From CAYSHJ01 sp964589725 (GTDB lineage: Bacteria; Planctomycetota; Planctomycetia; Planctomycetales; Planctomycetaceae), in contig CAZPUJ010000582.1 in the NCBI GenBank assembly GCA_964589725.1, positions 1 to 14,180 on the forward strand: a stretch of 14,180 nt of DNA. Direction: 5' to 3'. Positions 1 to 6,966 of this stretch are shown here, piece after piece (position 1 is the first letter of the stretch; every line of letters starts with the position of its first letter). The translations under genes and the position numbers were made by a program. Under the pieces are notes generated by a model that did no database searches, was not told the origin of the DNA, and saw nothing but the letters and a program-made list of their open reading frames with translations.

Positions 1-672
1 CCCGATGGCGACCCCGTCGGCACCCGTCTCGTTCAGAAACCGCATCGCGTCCGTGGGAGTTCTCACGCCGCCGCTGCCCAGTACAGGAATCCTCAGCGCC
101 TGTTTGAGCCGCGCGATCGCCGACCAGTCTGCTCCGCCCACGTACCCTTGCCGCACGCTGCGAGCATGCAAATCGACCGCCGCGGCCCCAGCCTCTTCCG
201 CCGCGCGAGCCACCTCCAAAAAGGTTTCTCGATCCGAGTCTGGTCCGGTCCGAATCTTCAACGTTACCGGAATCGACACCACTCGCGCGACCGCCGCCAC
301 GATGCGACCAATCGCCGCCGGATCGGCCAACAACGCGCCTCCCTCGCCACGATTGAGCAGCCGCCGGATCGGACACTCGAAGTTCAGATCGACGATCGCA
401 AACCCGCGCTCCTCGACCACGCGAGCCGCTTCGGCCATGACGGCCGGATCGCCCCCGCTGATCTGCCCCGCGCACGGCGACTCTCCCGGCTGTGTCTCGA
501 GCAGCTTCAAGGCCCGTCGATCCCGCTTCGCCACATCGACCGAGTCCACTCGTTCGGAGCAGAGTAAGCTCGCTCCGAACTGCCGCATCAACAGCCGAAA
601 CGGCGGATTCGTATGCTCCTCCATCGGAGCCAACGTCAGCGAATGAACGATCCGAACGCGACCAAGCTGCAT
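1..672 (-). CDS. dus: tRNA-dihydrouridine synthase, Dus family (3' end outside window)
   Basis: Dus enzymes are flavin (FMN) enzymes that reduce specific uridines in tRNA to dihydrouridine with NADPH. The 224 visible residues cover most of the TIM-barrel catalytic domain: LTLAPMEEHTNPPFR near residues 12-26 (family pattern 'LAPMAGVTD.PFR'), NFECP at 97-101 with Cys100 in the place of the catalytic cysteine, VTLKIRTG at 136-143, DLHARSVRQGY at 167-177 and GSGGV at 199-203. The last is a variant of the usual GNGDI phosphate-binding strand. The usual 'GCP' reads 'ECP' here. The ATG at 672 is the first start after an in-frame stop and fits the family N terminus, but no Shine-Dalgarno sequence precedes it. 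It lies 55 nt after nadD on the same strand, so the two are probably cotranscribed. The C-terminal helical domain is outside the window. The subfamily cannot be assigned; family membership is fairly secure. Confidence 0.9.
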   Translation of the reverse strand, partial: MQLGRVRIVHSLTLAPMEEHTNPPFRLLMRQFGASLLCSERVDSVDVAKRDRRALKLLETQPGESPCAGQISGGDPAVMAEAARVVEERGFAIVDLNFECPIRRLLNRGEGGALLADPAAIGRIVAAVARVVSIPVTLKIRTGPDSDRETFLEVARAAEEAGAAAVDLHARSVRQGYVGGADWSAIARLKQALRIPVLGSGGVRTPTDAMRFLNETGADGVAIG

Positions 673-680
673 GTGACAAA

Positions 681-747
681 GGGTGAAGAGTCACGGGCGA
701 AGAGTGAAGGGAAAGCCACTTCTTCTTTCACTCGTCACCCTTCACCC
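681..747. repeat. imperfect inverted repeat between nadD and dus
   Basis: GGGTGAAG at 681-688 pairs with CTTCACCC at 740-747, and further GTGAAG/GAAGAGTG motifs repeat between them. The right arm lies inside the last codons of nadD. On the minus-strand transcript this would form a stem with a large internal loop just before dus. It could be an mRNA processing or attenuation structure, or a copy of a dispersed repeat. Function is not shown by the sequence. Confidence 0.4.
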
Positions 748-1378
748 GTTCATACAGCCCGTGCTGCCGAATGTACGCCTCGACCGCGCGAGGGACTCGG
801 AAGCGCAGGCTGCGGCCGGTGCGGACTCGTTCGCGCAGTTCGGTCGCGGAGATGTCGATGGCCGGCATCGTCACCAACTTCACGCGTTCGCGAACGACCG
901 GACCCAGTCGCTGTTCCAGCGTCGTCCAATCCGGCGGAGATTGACGACCTCGATTCACGGCCACGACCGTCGCCAGTTCGAGGATCGTGTGCGGCTCGCG
1001 CCACAGCGGCAGGTCGATCAGCGAGTCGGCTCCCAGCAGAAAGAACAACTCGCGAGTCGCGTCTTCGTCGCGCAGTTGCCGCAGCGTGTCGACCGTGTAC
1101 GACGGCCCGCTGCGATCCAGTTCGATTCGACAGACTCCGAATCGCGGATCACCCGCGACGGCCAGTTCCAACATCTCCGCCCGCAGCCGCCCGGCCGTGA
1201 GTGTTCCTAGCGGCTTATGCGGCGCCTGCCCGCACGGCAAGAACCAAACTTCGTCCAACGAGCATTCCTCGCGACACGTCTCCGCCAGCCACAAATGCCC
1301 CAAATGCACCGGATCGAATGAGCCGCCAAAGACGCCCAATCGTTTCGGTTCAGTTGCAGAATCGCGGGCTGTGGGCAT
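728..1378 (-). CDS. nadD: Nicotinate-nucleotide adenylyltransferase NadD
   Basis: NadD transfers AMP from ATP to nicotinate mononucleotide, giving deamido-NAD in NAD biosynthesis; it is cytoplasmic. The 216 residues match the family length (about 190-220). The nucleotidyltransferase signature GGSFDPVHLGH lies at 18-28, with both HxGH histidines. SYTVDTLRQL at 93-102 is the nicotinate-binding segment, LGADSL is at 115-120, and ISATELRERVRTG at 176-188 is the C-terminal ATP-binding motif (family 'ISSTxIR'). The ATG at 1378 leaves a short 12-residue leader before the first strand, and an AAGGACGG stretch lies about 5-12 nt upstream. It is followed by dus on the same strand, and diverges from the DUF1501 gene across a 232-nt gap in which I see no confident promoter. 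In many bacteria nadD sits near proA, obgE or rsfS; none of these is present here. Confidence 0.96.
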   Translation of the reverse strand: MPTARDSATEPKRLGVFGGSFDPVHLGHLWLAETCREECSLDEVWFLPCGQAPHKPLGTLTAGRLRAEMLELAVAGDPRFGVCRIELDRSGPSYTVDTLRQLRDEDATRELFFLLGADSLIDLPLWREPHTILELATVVAVNRGRQSPPDWTTLEQRLGPVVRERVKLVTMPAIDISATELRERVRTGRSLRFRVPRAVEAYIRQHGLYERVKGDE

Positions 1379-1600
1379 CTCCGCCGTCCTTCGTGTGTCG
1401 TTGTCGTCGCTGTGATTCGATTCTCAAACTGCCGCGAGCCAATCGTACTCGAAGCCCACCACCAACCGTCAACGACCCGTGGTGAATACCGCCTGCGTCG
1501 ATCGCCGACACACTTCGCCCACGATTCTTGTTTGCGAGTCTCGCCGAGCACGGTGTAGCATCAGGGTCAGTCAGGAATTTCTGGCCGCCAAATCCTGTGC

Positions 1601-1604
1601 GGAG
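1601..1604 (+). promoter_or_regulatory. Shine-Dalgarno GGAG that decides the DUF1501 start
   Basis: GGAG lies 6 nt before the ATG at 1611. This favours 1611 over the longer in-frame start at 1479, whose 44 extra residues are rich in Arg and Cys and would sit in front of the Tat signal. Confidence 0.6.
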
Positions 1605-1610
1605 CGAGTG

Positions 1611-3002
1611 ATGCTGATTCTCCATTCGGGACGGTCACGTTTGTGCGACGGGCTTAGCCGGCGTGAGGCGTTGTGTGTTGGCGGATTGAGTGCTCTCAAA
1701 TTGGCCTTGCCGTCGTTGCTGATGGCTCGTGAGCGGAGTGCCAATCTGCCGATTCGCGCGAAGTCATGCATCGTGCTGTGGATGACCGGCGGGCCGCCGC
1801 AGCATGAAACGTGGGATCCCAAGCCGAATGCTCCGGCCGAGATTCGTGGGCCGTTTGATTGCATTCCGACCAGCGTCCCCGGCGTGCGCGTCGGCGAACT
1901 GATGCCGCTCACGGCGCGGTGGCTGGATCGGCTGTGCGTGATCCGGTCGGTGGTGACCAACAACCCCGGCCATGTGGGCGGCAGCTACGAAATGCTGACC
2001 GGTGTCGAACATCCGGGCGGCAAGGGGAACGAGGCCATCGTCGCCAGCCGTTCCGACTTTCCGTGCCTGGGAGCCGTCGTGAAGCGGTTCCGACAGCCGA
2101 CCGGCGGACTGCCGACTTCCGTGACATTTCCGCAGCCGATCTTCAACGTCCCGGTCTATCCCGCCCAAGACGCTGGCTTCCTGGGAAGCCAGTGGGATCC
2201 ACTGCAACTGAATTACGACCCGGCCGCACCGACCATTCGCATTCCTGAACTGTCATTGCCGGGGGAAGTGACTGCGGAACGTCTCGGTCGCCGCCGATCA
2301 CTGCTCGATCAGGTCAGCCGCGAGTTCAATCAACTCGGTGCGGGACCAGCCCCGGCTCGGTTCGAGCACCAAGTCGTGGAAGCCTTCGACCTGCTCACCG
2401 GCCGCAAGGCTCGCGACGCATTCTCGCTGGACCTTGAGCCGCCGGCTGTCCGCGACCGATATGGCCGGCATTCGTTCGGTCTGGGTTGCTTGCTCGCGCG
2501 GCGGCTGGTTGAGGCGGGTGTCTCGCTCGTGCAACTCAACTGGCATCGCGAGCCGAACGACGAGCAACCAATGTGGGATTGCCACCACATGATGGCGACG
2601 AACCTCAAAACGAAACTCATGCCGCCGATGGATCAAGGCTACACGGCGCTGCTGGAGGACTTGGACCAACGTGGTTTGCTGCGCGAAACCTTGGTCGTCT
2701 GGATGGGCGAGATGGGCCGCACGCCCAAGTTGGAGAGCATCCCCAAGTATCGCGAACCGGGCCGCAATCATTGGGGCAACGTCTTCTCCATCGCCTTGGC
2801 CGGAGCGGGCGTCAAACAGGGTTTGGTGCATGGAGTCAGCGACAAAGATGCCGCCTATCCTCAAGACAACCCCGTTGGCCCGCAGGATCTGACGGCCACG
2901 ATTTTTCACGCGCTCGGAATCGCACCGGAGACGGAAATCCAAGACCAACTCGGCCGGCCCAGGCCGGTCAGCGCCGGAAGAGTGCTCGACAGCTTGTTCT
3001 AA
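1611..3002 (+). CDS. DUF1501 family exported protein (alkaline-phosphatase-like fold)
   Basis: DUF1501 proteins belong to the alkaline phosphatase/sulfatase-like superfamily and are abundant in planctomycetes; their substrate is unknown. The 463-residue product starts with a twin-arginine-type leader, LSRREALCVGGLSALKLALP (residues 15-34). Next comes the family core: VLWMTGGPPQHETWDPKPNA at 55-74, NNPGHVGGSYEMLTG at 117-131, then NWHREPNDEQPMWDCHHM. Near the C terminus are GEMGRTPK (366-373) and GRNHWGN (384-390), where acidic and histidine residues of the metal-site type occur. The length is normal for the family, so the gene looks intact. It stands alone: nadD diverges upstream and ftsH converges downstream, so it is probably monocistronic. 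Many planctomycete DUF1501 genes instead follow a DUF1549/DUF1553 cytochrome-like partner. The TAA stop at 3000-3002 lies at the tip of the palindrome that follows. Confidence 0.93.
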   Translation: MLILHSGRSRLCDGLSRREALCVGGLSALKLALPSLLMARERSANLPIRAKSCIVLWMTGGPPQHETWDPKPNAPAEIRGPFDCIPTSVPGVRVGELMPLTARWLDRLCVIRSVVTNNPGHVGGSYEMLTGVEHPGGKGNEAIVASRSDFPCLGAVVKRFRQPTGGLPTSVTFPQPIFNVPVYPAQDAGFLGSQWDPLQLNYDPAAPTIRIPELSLPGEVTAERLGRRRSLLDQVSREFNQLGAGPAPARFEHQVVEAFDLLTGRKARDAFSLDLEPPAVRDRYGRHSFGLGCLLARRLVEAGVSLVQLNWHREPNDEQPMWDCHHMMATNLKTKLMPPMDQGYTALLEDLDQRGLLRETLVVWMGEMGRTPKLESIPKYREPGRNHWGNVFSIALAGAGVKQGLVHGVSDKDAAYPQDNPVGPQDLTATIFHALGIAPETEIQDQLGRPRPVSAGRVLDSLF

Positions 3003-3147
3003 TCCTCAAACAAGCGACCCCACCGACCTCGTGTCGGTGGCTCGCGGGTTTTTGCACTACTCCGCCGAGCATTTGGAGTGATGCCAAAGTAGTGCAAAAA
3101 CCCGCAAGCCACTGAGGCAAGCTCAGTGGGGGTCGCTTGTTTGAGGA
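3003..3147. repeat. cloverleaf-like palindromic repeat, copy 1
   Basis: The outer arms 3003-3021 and 3129-3147 are perfect 19-bp inverted repeats. Two side hairpins follow: CCACCGAC (3020-3027) with GTCGGTGG (3033-3040), and CCACTGAG (3109-3116) with CTCAGTGG (3122-3129), each with a 5-nt loop. The inner stem 3045-3061/3088-3104 is a perfect 17 bp, so the whole can fold as a junction with three arms plus the base. It exactly fills the space between the convergent DUF1501 and ftsH genes, and the stop codons of both genes abut its ends. A second copy lies at 8728-8870, about 89% identical over 137 nt. It has no transposase and is too short to be autonomous. It may be a REP- or MITE-like element also used as a bidirectional transcript end. 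Confidence 0.85.
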
Positions 3148-5106
3148 CTACGAACTGCTGCGCGAGTTGACGGCACCGTTGGCTTGTGGCACGCGTTCGC
3201 CGAGCAGTTCAGTGAGGTCGTCGCGTTCCAGGCATTCGCGTTTCAGCAGGGCTTGAGAGATCGTGTCCAGTTCGCTGCGGTGGTCGGAGAGAAGTTTGAA
3301 CGCGCGGTCGGCGGCGTCGGTCAGGAAGCGTTGGACTTCCTTGTCGATCGTGTGCGCGGTCTCCTCGCTGAACTCACGATGTTCGTGAATCTCTTTGCCG
3401 AGGAACGGGTGTTCCTCCCCTTGCCGGAACGCGACCGGGCCGATGACATCGCTCATACCCCAGTGCGAGACCATGCGGCGAGCCAGTTGCGTGGCTCGCT
3501 TCAAGTCGTCTTCCGCGCCGGCGGAGTACTCGTCGAAGACCAACTTCTCAGCCGCGCGGCCGCCGAGCATCATCGCCATTTGCGAGTGCATGCGCCGCTC
3601 GCCGTAGTGGTAGCGGTCTTCTTCAGGCAAGAGCTGCGTCACGCCCAGCGCGCGACCGCGCGGAATAATCGTCACCTTGTGAACTGGATCGACGTCGGGC
3701 AGGAACCACGCCACCAGCGCGTGGCCGGCTTCGTGATACGCGGTCATTTCCTTTTCGTGTTCGGTCAGCACGTCTTCGCGTTTGGCGCCCATCAGCACGC
3801 GATCGCGAGCGTGCTCGAAATCGTTCCGCATGACGGAGTCTCGCTGCGACCGCACGGCATTCAACGCGGCCTCGTTGACCAGATTCTTCAGTTCCGCGCC
3901 GGAGAATCCGATCGTCGATGCGGCGACTTGTTCCAAGTCGACATCGTCGGCCAGCGGTACTTTGCGGACATGCACTTTCAAGATTTGCTCGCGCCCCTCG
4001 CGAGTCGGCCGGTCGATGGTGATGTGCCGATCAAACCGACCGGGCCGCAGCAACGCGGGATCCAGCACATCGGGTCGGTTCGTCGCGGCCAGCACGATGA
4101 CGCTTTCCGTCGGCGCGAAACCGTCCATCTCGCTGAGAATTTGATTGAGCGTTTGCTCACGTTCGTCGTGGCCGCCACCCAGGCCCGCGCCGCGCACACG
4201 ACCGACGGCGTCGATCTCGTCGATGAACACGATGCAGGGCGAGTTCTCTTTCGCCTGCTGGAACAGATCGCGCACGCGGCTGGCGCCGACACCCACGAAC
4301 ATCTGAATGAACTCGGAACCGTTGATCGAGAAGAACGGAACGCCCGCCTCGCCAGCCGTCGCGCGCGCCAACAGCGTCTTGCCAGTTCCCGGCGAACCCA
4401 TCAGCAACACACCTTTCGGAATCTGTGCCCCGAGCCGATGAAACTTTTCCGGGCTCTTCAGAAACTCCACCACCTCCATCAGTTCCGATTTCGCCTGCTC
4501 CATCGCGGCGACGTCGGCAAAGGTTTGGCGATGCTCTGTAGGCCGAAACCGTTTTGCGCCCGCTTTGCCAAAGTTGCCGATGAACGCCGTGCCGGCGGGA
4601 TCGATCGACCGCCGCATCAAAAAGAAGAACACCGCCAGCATCGCCAGCGTAATCAACGTGCCGGTCATCAACTGACCGAAGAAGGCGGGATCGCTGTCCT
4701 CGGTCTTGATCGGGATATCGCGCTCCCGCAGCAGCTCGATCAGCTTCGCGTCATGTCGCGCCGGCTCCGGCAGCCGCAACGTGAAGCGGTCGAGCAATGG
4801 CTTCTTGGAGCCAGCCGGAGTCTCGGGAATTTTCTTCCAGCGTCCTGTGATCTGCGTTCCCGAGAACGTCACTTCGTCGACGTTGTTGGCGTCTTCGACT
4901 TGCTTCCAAAAAAAGTTGTAGTCGATGTCGCTGCCTGAACTGCCCAGATTCTTCCACGACCAGACCATCAGCAATGCCAGCAAACCACCGATCACAAGGA
5001 TCGGTCCCCACGGTGAAGGCCGCGGCAGTTCATCACTAGGTTCCCGCGTGGGCCGAGAACGCGGCGCAGGCTCGGGGTTGGGCGGCTGACGATCGAAGTC
5101 TGACAT
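3148..5106 (-). CDS. ftsH: ATP-dependent zinc metalloprotease FtsH
   Basis: FtsH is a hexameric inner-membrane AAA+ protease that extracts and degrades misfolded membrane proteins and selected regulators. The 652 residues match the usual length (about 610-700). There is a proline-rich N-terminal tail, a first membrane segment at about 33-50, a short periplasmic region, and a second segment at about 146-164. The AAA domain has Walker A GSPGTGKT (237-244), the pore loop MFVGVGA (269-275), Walker B VFIDEID (293-299) and the second region of homology ending RPGRFDR (354-360). The protease site is HEAGH (458-462), with the third zinc ligand expected at Asp534 in SAGAEDD. The ATG at 5106 is chosen because it gives the standard short tail; the frame stays open 166 codons further upstream, but that part overlaps the neighbouring gene and palindromes. 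Only a weak AGGA precedes it. The gene is complete and ends against the cloverleaf repeat. Confidence 0.97.
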   Translation of the reverse strand: MSDFDRQPPNPEPAPRSRPTREPSDELPRPSPWGPILVIGGLLALLMVWSWKNLGSSGSDIDYNFFWKQVEDANNVDEVTFSGTQITGRWKKIPETPAGSKKPLLDRFTLRLPEPARHDAKLIELLRERDIPIKTEDSDPAFFGQLMTGTLITLAMLAVFFFLMRRSIDPAGTAFIGNFGKAGAKRFRPTEHRQTFADVAAMEQAKSELMEVVEFLKSPEKFHRLGAQIPKGVLLMGSPGTGKTLLARATAGEAGVPFFSINGSEFIQMFVGVGASRVRDLFQQAKENSPCIVFIDEIDAVGRVRGAGLGGGHDEREQTLNQILSEMDGFAPTESVIVLAATNRPDVLDPALLRPGRFDRHITIDRPTREGREQILKVHVRKVPLADDVDLEQVAASTIGFSGAELKNLVNEAALNAVRSQRDSVMRNDFEHARDRVLMGAKREDVLTEHEKEMTAYHEAGHALVAWFLPDVDPVHKVTIIPRGRALGVTQLLPEEDRYHYGERRMHSQMAMMLGGRAAEKLVFDEYSAGAEDDLKRATQLARRMVSHWGMSDVIGPVAFRQGEEHPFLGKEIHEHREFSEETAHTIDKEVQRFLTDAADRAFKLLSDHRSELDTISQALLKRECLERDDLTELLGERVPQANGAVNSRSSS

Positions 5107-5211
5107 CGACGATGAGTTTCCTGAAACGATTCGGGGCGCGAGCCGACACACCACTCGGCAAGGAGCGAGGTGACGGAATCGTAACGAACCCGTCGGCCTC
5201 GGAACACGTCG

Positions 5212-5227
5212 CGGACAGGCCTGTCCG
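5212..5227. repeat. perfect 16-bp palindrome upstream of ftsH
   Basis: CGGACAGGCCTGTCCG is a perfect dyad with no spacer, 106-121 nt before the ftsH ATG. It could be a dimeric-regulator operator or part of a dispersed repeat; nothing else in the window decides between them. Confidence 0.5.
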
Positions 5228-5258
5228 GCTCGCGAGATGACTTCCCTTGACTCACGGG

Positions 5259-5324
5259 ACACTAGCCCGACGCGCAAGCGAGGGACCGCTGGAAGTATCC
5301 CTTGCTTGCGCGTCGGGCCAGTGT
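5259..5324. repeat. 27-bp-arm inverted repeat between the secreted-protein gene and ftsH
   Basis: Arms 5259-5285 and 5298-5324 pair at 25 of 27 positions around a 12-nt loop; one of the two mismatches would be a G-T wobble. The arm core GCCCGACGCGCAAGCGAGGG is GC-rich. The hairpin starts 27 nt past the stop of the 5352-6773 gene and lies 150 nt before ftsH. It could terminate or process the upstream transcript, though there is no T tract on either side. The sequence resembles a palindrome I remember as common between planctomycete genes; that is recall, not a search. Confidence 0.75.
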
Positions 5325-5351
5325 GCATTTGAAACGTTATTTCGGACCCGT

Positions 5352-6773
5352 TCACTTGGTCAACGGCACGTCTCGCAACTCGAACTCTACCGGCACATTG
5401 AGGATCAACGTCGGAGCCACGTAGCGGAATCTGTATTCCGCCGCCGGATGCGGCAATTTCTCGAACCGATAGATCACGACGATCTTGCCATCCGGCTGAA
5501 GGTCGATCTCGTGATGCGACGGCTTGAGCAGCTCGGCATCGCCAGGCAATTCGTCCTTGTTCAAGGCCACGCGGATCAAGCCCGCGATATTGGAAAGCAT
5601 CCACGAGCGATGCGAATCGAACGCCGGCCCGCCGGTGTCGTAGCCGACGGTCGCGCGCACGGTCAGATCACGCTCATTTGAGTTCGCGTCGGTCTCCCAC
5701 TGAACCACCCTGACCGTCACGCCGCCGCGCCGTCGCGGCACACCGCGCGAGTCCATTCCGACCGGAAAGTCGATCGGTTCTTCCGCCGCAGCCGTTTCGA
5801 TCTGCAACTTGCCGGACAAGCACAGCGCTGACCAGCCACCTCCCGTCGGCAAACGAAAGTCCACTGGAAACGTCGTCTGCCTTCGGCCTTGTCCGAACGT
5901 CAGCTCCAACTTTGCGTCGGGCGAAAATGGCGGCCACGTTTCTTCCCGTGCAGCGGATTCGCCTTTCACACGACGAATGCCCGTAGCTTTCACACGACGA
6001 ATGCCAGTCGCCCGCAAATCGGCGAAGGCACAACTCAAGAAGAGCGGTCGCAGTCGCGGCTCGGCCGTCACGTCGAGTTCAAGCCTCATCAATTGCCGTG
6101 CCTCCTGGCCGACCACATCACGTGGCATCGCGCTCCGCAGCGCGATCCGAAACGCGTTCGATTCCGTCACAAGATTTCCCCCCCTTCCAAAGGTGGGGGC
6201 TGGGTGGGTCGGCGGATTCAGCGACAACCGCAACCGCGCCGGCGAGCCTTCGCATTGCCAGCTCAGCGAGCGCTGTTTGGCCAGCGCGTCAATCGCCGTC
6301 CAGAACGACGGCGTCTTCGGCAACTCGACGGACTTCGCGAGTAAATCTTCGCTCAGCCCTTCGACCACGACGGAGTTGCCGGTATCGGAGTTGAGCCGTT
6401 TCAGCAGTTCTGCGACCGACACGGAATCTGCGACACGCAAGCGAGTCGCCTCGACCGACTCTTCCGCTTTCTGTCGCTCGAGTTTCACGCGCACACGCCG
6501 CAACGCCTCGCTGGCCGCGGGGCTGGGGAGCGTCTCCGGATCGGGCAGCATCGGCAGCACCTTCGGACCGAACCGCAACAATTCATGCTCGGCCTCCTCT
6601 CGCTCCGTCTTGCGGTCCGCGTCGAGTCGCAGGATCGATGTTCGAACGACCGATGCGTCGATCACATCCGCCGCGAACAGCGTCGGCGGAAACATTCCGG
6701 TGCAAGCCGAAAGGACGCTGAAAGCGAGCGAGACTCGCGCAATCAACCACCGAGAATGAATGGTGACGGGCAT
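5352..6773 (-). CDS. exported, possibly lipoprotein, of unknown function with HEAT/STN-like N-terminal part
   Basis: I do not recognise a named family. The 473-residue product begins with a signal sequence (Arg8, Arg13, hydrophobic 14-23) and a lipobox-like LSAC at 21-24; a second possible cleavage lies after LFA at 32-34. Residues about 40-110 are charged and helical, resembling a HEAT-like segment. Then VSVAELLKRLNSDTGNSVVV and SFWTAIDALAKQRSLSWQ recall the STN/secretin N-terminal pattern; this is inference. The rest is strand-rich with no catalytic motif. Start choice: ATG at 6773 puts the signal peptide first; ATG at 6782 or 6905 is also open, but the longer form would bury the signal sequence. 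A TAGAAT -10-like box (complement of 6853-6858) lies inside the longer form. The gene lies between epmB and ftsH on the same strand. It carries an 8-residue duplication and a GC-rich insertion, described separately. Confidence 0.8.
   Translation of the reverse strand: MPVTIHSRWLIARVSLAFSVLSACTGMFPPTLFAADVIDASVVRTSILRLDADRKTEREEAEHELLRFGPKVLPMLPDPETLPSPAASEALRRVRVKLERQKAEESVEATRLRVADSVSVAELLKRLNSDTGNSVVVEGLSEDLLAKSVELPKTPSFWTAIDALAKQRSLSWQCEGSPARLRLSLNPPTHPAPTFGRGGNLVTESNAFRIALRSAMPRDVVGQEARQLMRLELDVTAEPRLRPLFLSCAFADLRATGIRRVKATGIRRVKGESAAREETWPPFSPDAKLELTFGQGRRQTTFPVDFRLPTGGGWSALCLSGKLQIETAAAEEPIDFPVGMDSRGVPRRRGGVTVRVVQWETDANSNERDLTVRATVGYDTGGPAFDSHRSWMLSNIAGLIRVALNKDELPGDAELLKPSHHEIDLQPDGKIVVIYRFEKLPHPAAEYRFRYVAPTLILNVPVEFELRDVPLTK
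5964..6011 (-). repeat. 24-bp tandem duplication encoding ATGIRRVK twice
   Basis: Units 5964-5987 and 5988-6011 are identical at 22 of 24 positions. Both differences are synonymous (GCT/GCG Ala, ACG/ACT Thr), so ATGIRRVK is repeated exactly and the reading frame is kept. Confidence 0.9.
6178..6198. repeat. C-run/G-run palindrome inside the secreted-protein gene
   Basis: Seven C, then CTTCCAAAGG, then a G-run form a short stem: CCTT 6183-6186 with AAGG 6190-6193, extended by C-G pairs beyond one mismatch. On the minus strand it encodes a low-complexity PPTHPAPTFGRGG segment unlike the surrounding protein. It may be an inserted dispersed repeat. Confidence 0.5.
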
Positions 6774-6966
6774 GACCGACATCCCCAATGGACTATTCCC
6801 AGGACGGCGCCAACAAGGCTCGCCGGCGAACATCCCGGAATCAGCCACAACCATTCTAAGGCACAATCCCGTCAACGAACCAACCGCACGAGCCCAACGC
6901 ATCATCGTGTCCGGGACCGACCGAGAGTTCTCGCGACATGATTCGCCTCACTTCGGGATGCGTTCG

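Noticed and set aside
1528..1561. Possible promoter for the DUF1501 gene (TTGTTT and TAGCAT)
   Set aside because: The spacing of 22 nt is too long for a sigma-70-type promoter and both boxes are poor.
1479..1610. Longer N terminus for the DUF1501 protein
   Set aside because: GGAG stands before the ATG at 1611, and the extra residues would precede a Tat signal that should be near the N terminus.
3003..3147. tRNA-like gene, suggested by the cloverleaf shape
   Set aside because: Stem lengths, loop contents and total length of about 145 nt do not fit a tRNA; there is no TTCGA-type T loop or CCA-adjacent acceptor pattern.
3184..4938. 584-codon open frame on the plus strand opposite ftsH
   Set aside because: It is entirely antisense to the well-supported ftsH gene, is His/Arg/Gln-rich as expected for a GC-rich antisense frame, and shows no family motif.
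5107..5604. 166-residue N-terminal extension of FtsH
   Set aside because: The extension reads through two palindromes and overlaps the end of the next gene; the 5106 start gives the normal FtsH length and topology.
6774..6905. Longer N terminus for the exported protein
   Set aside because: It would place 44 residues in front of a clear signal sequence, and a -10-like TAGAAT falls within it. It is not fully excluded.
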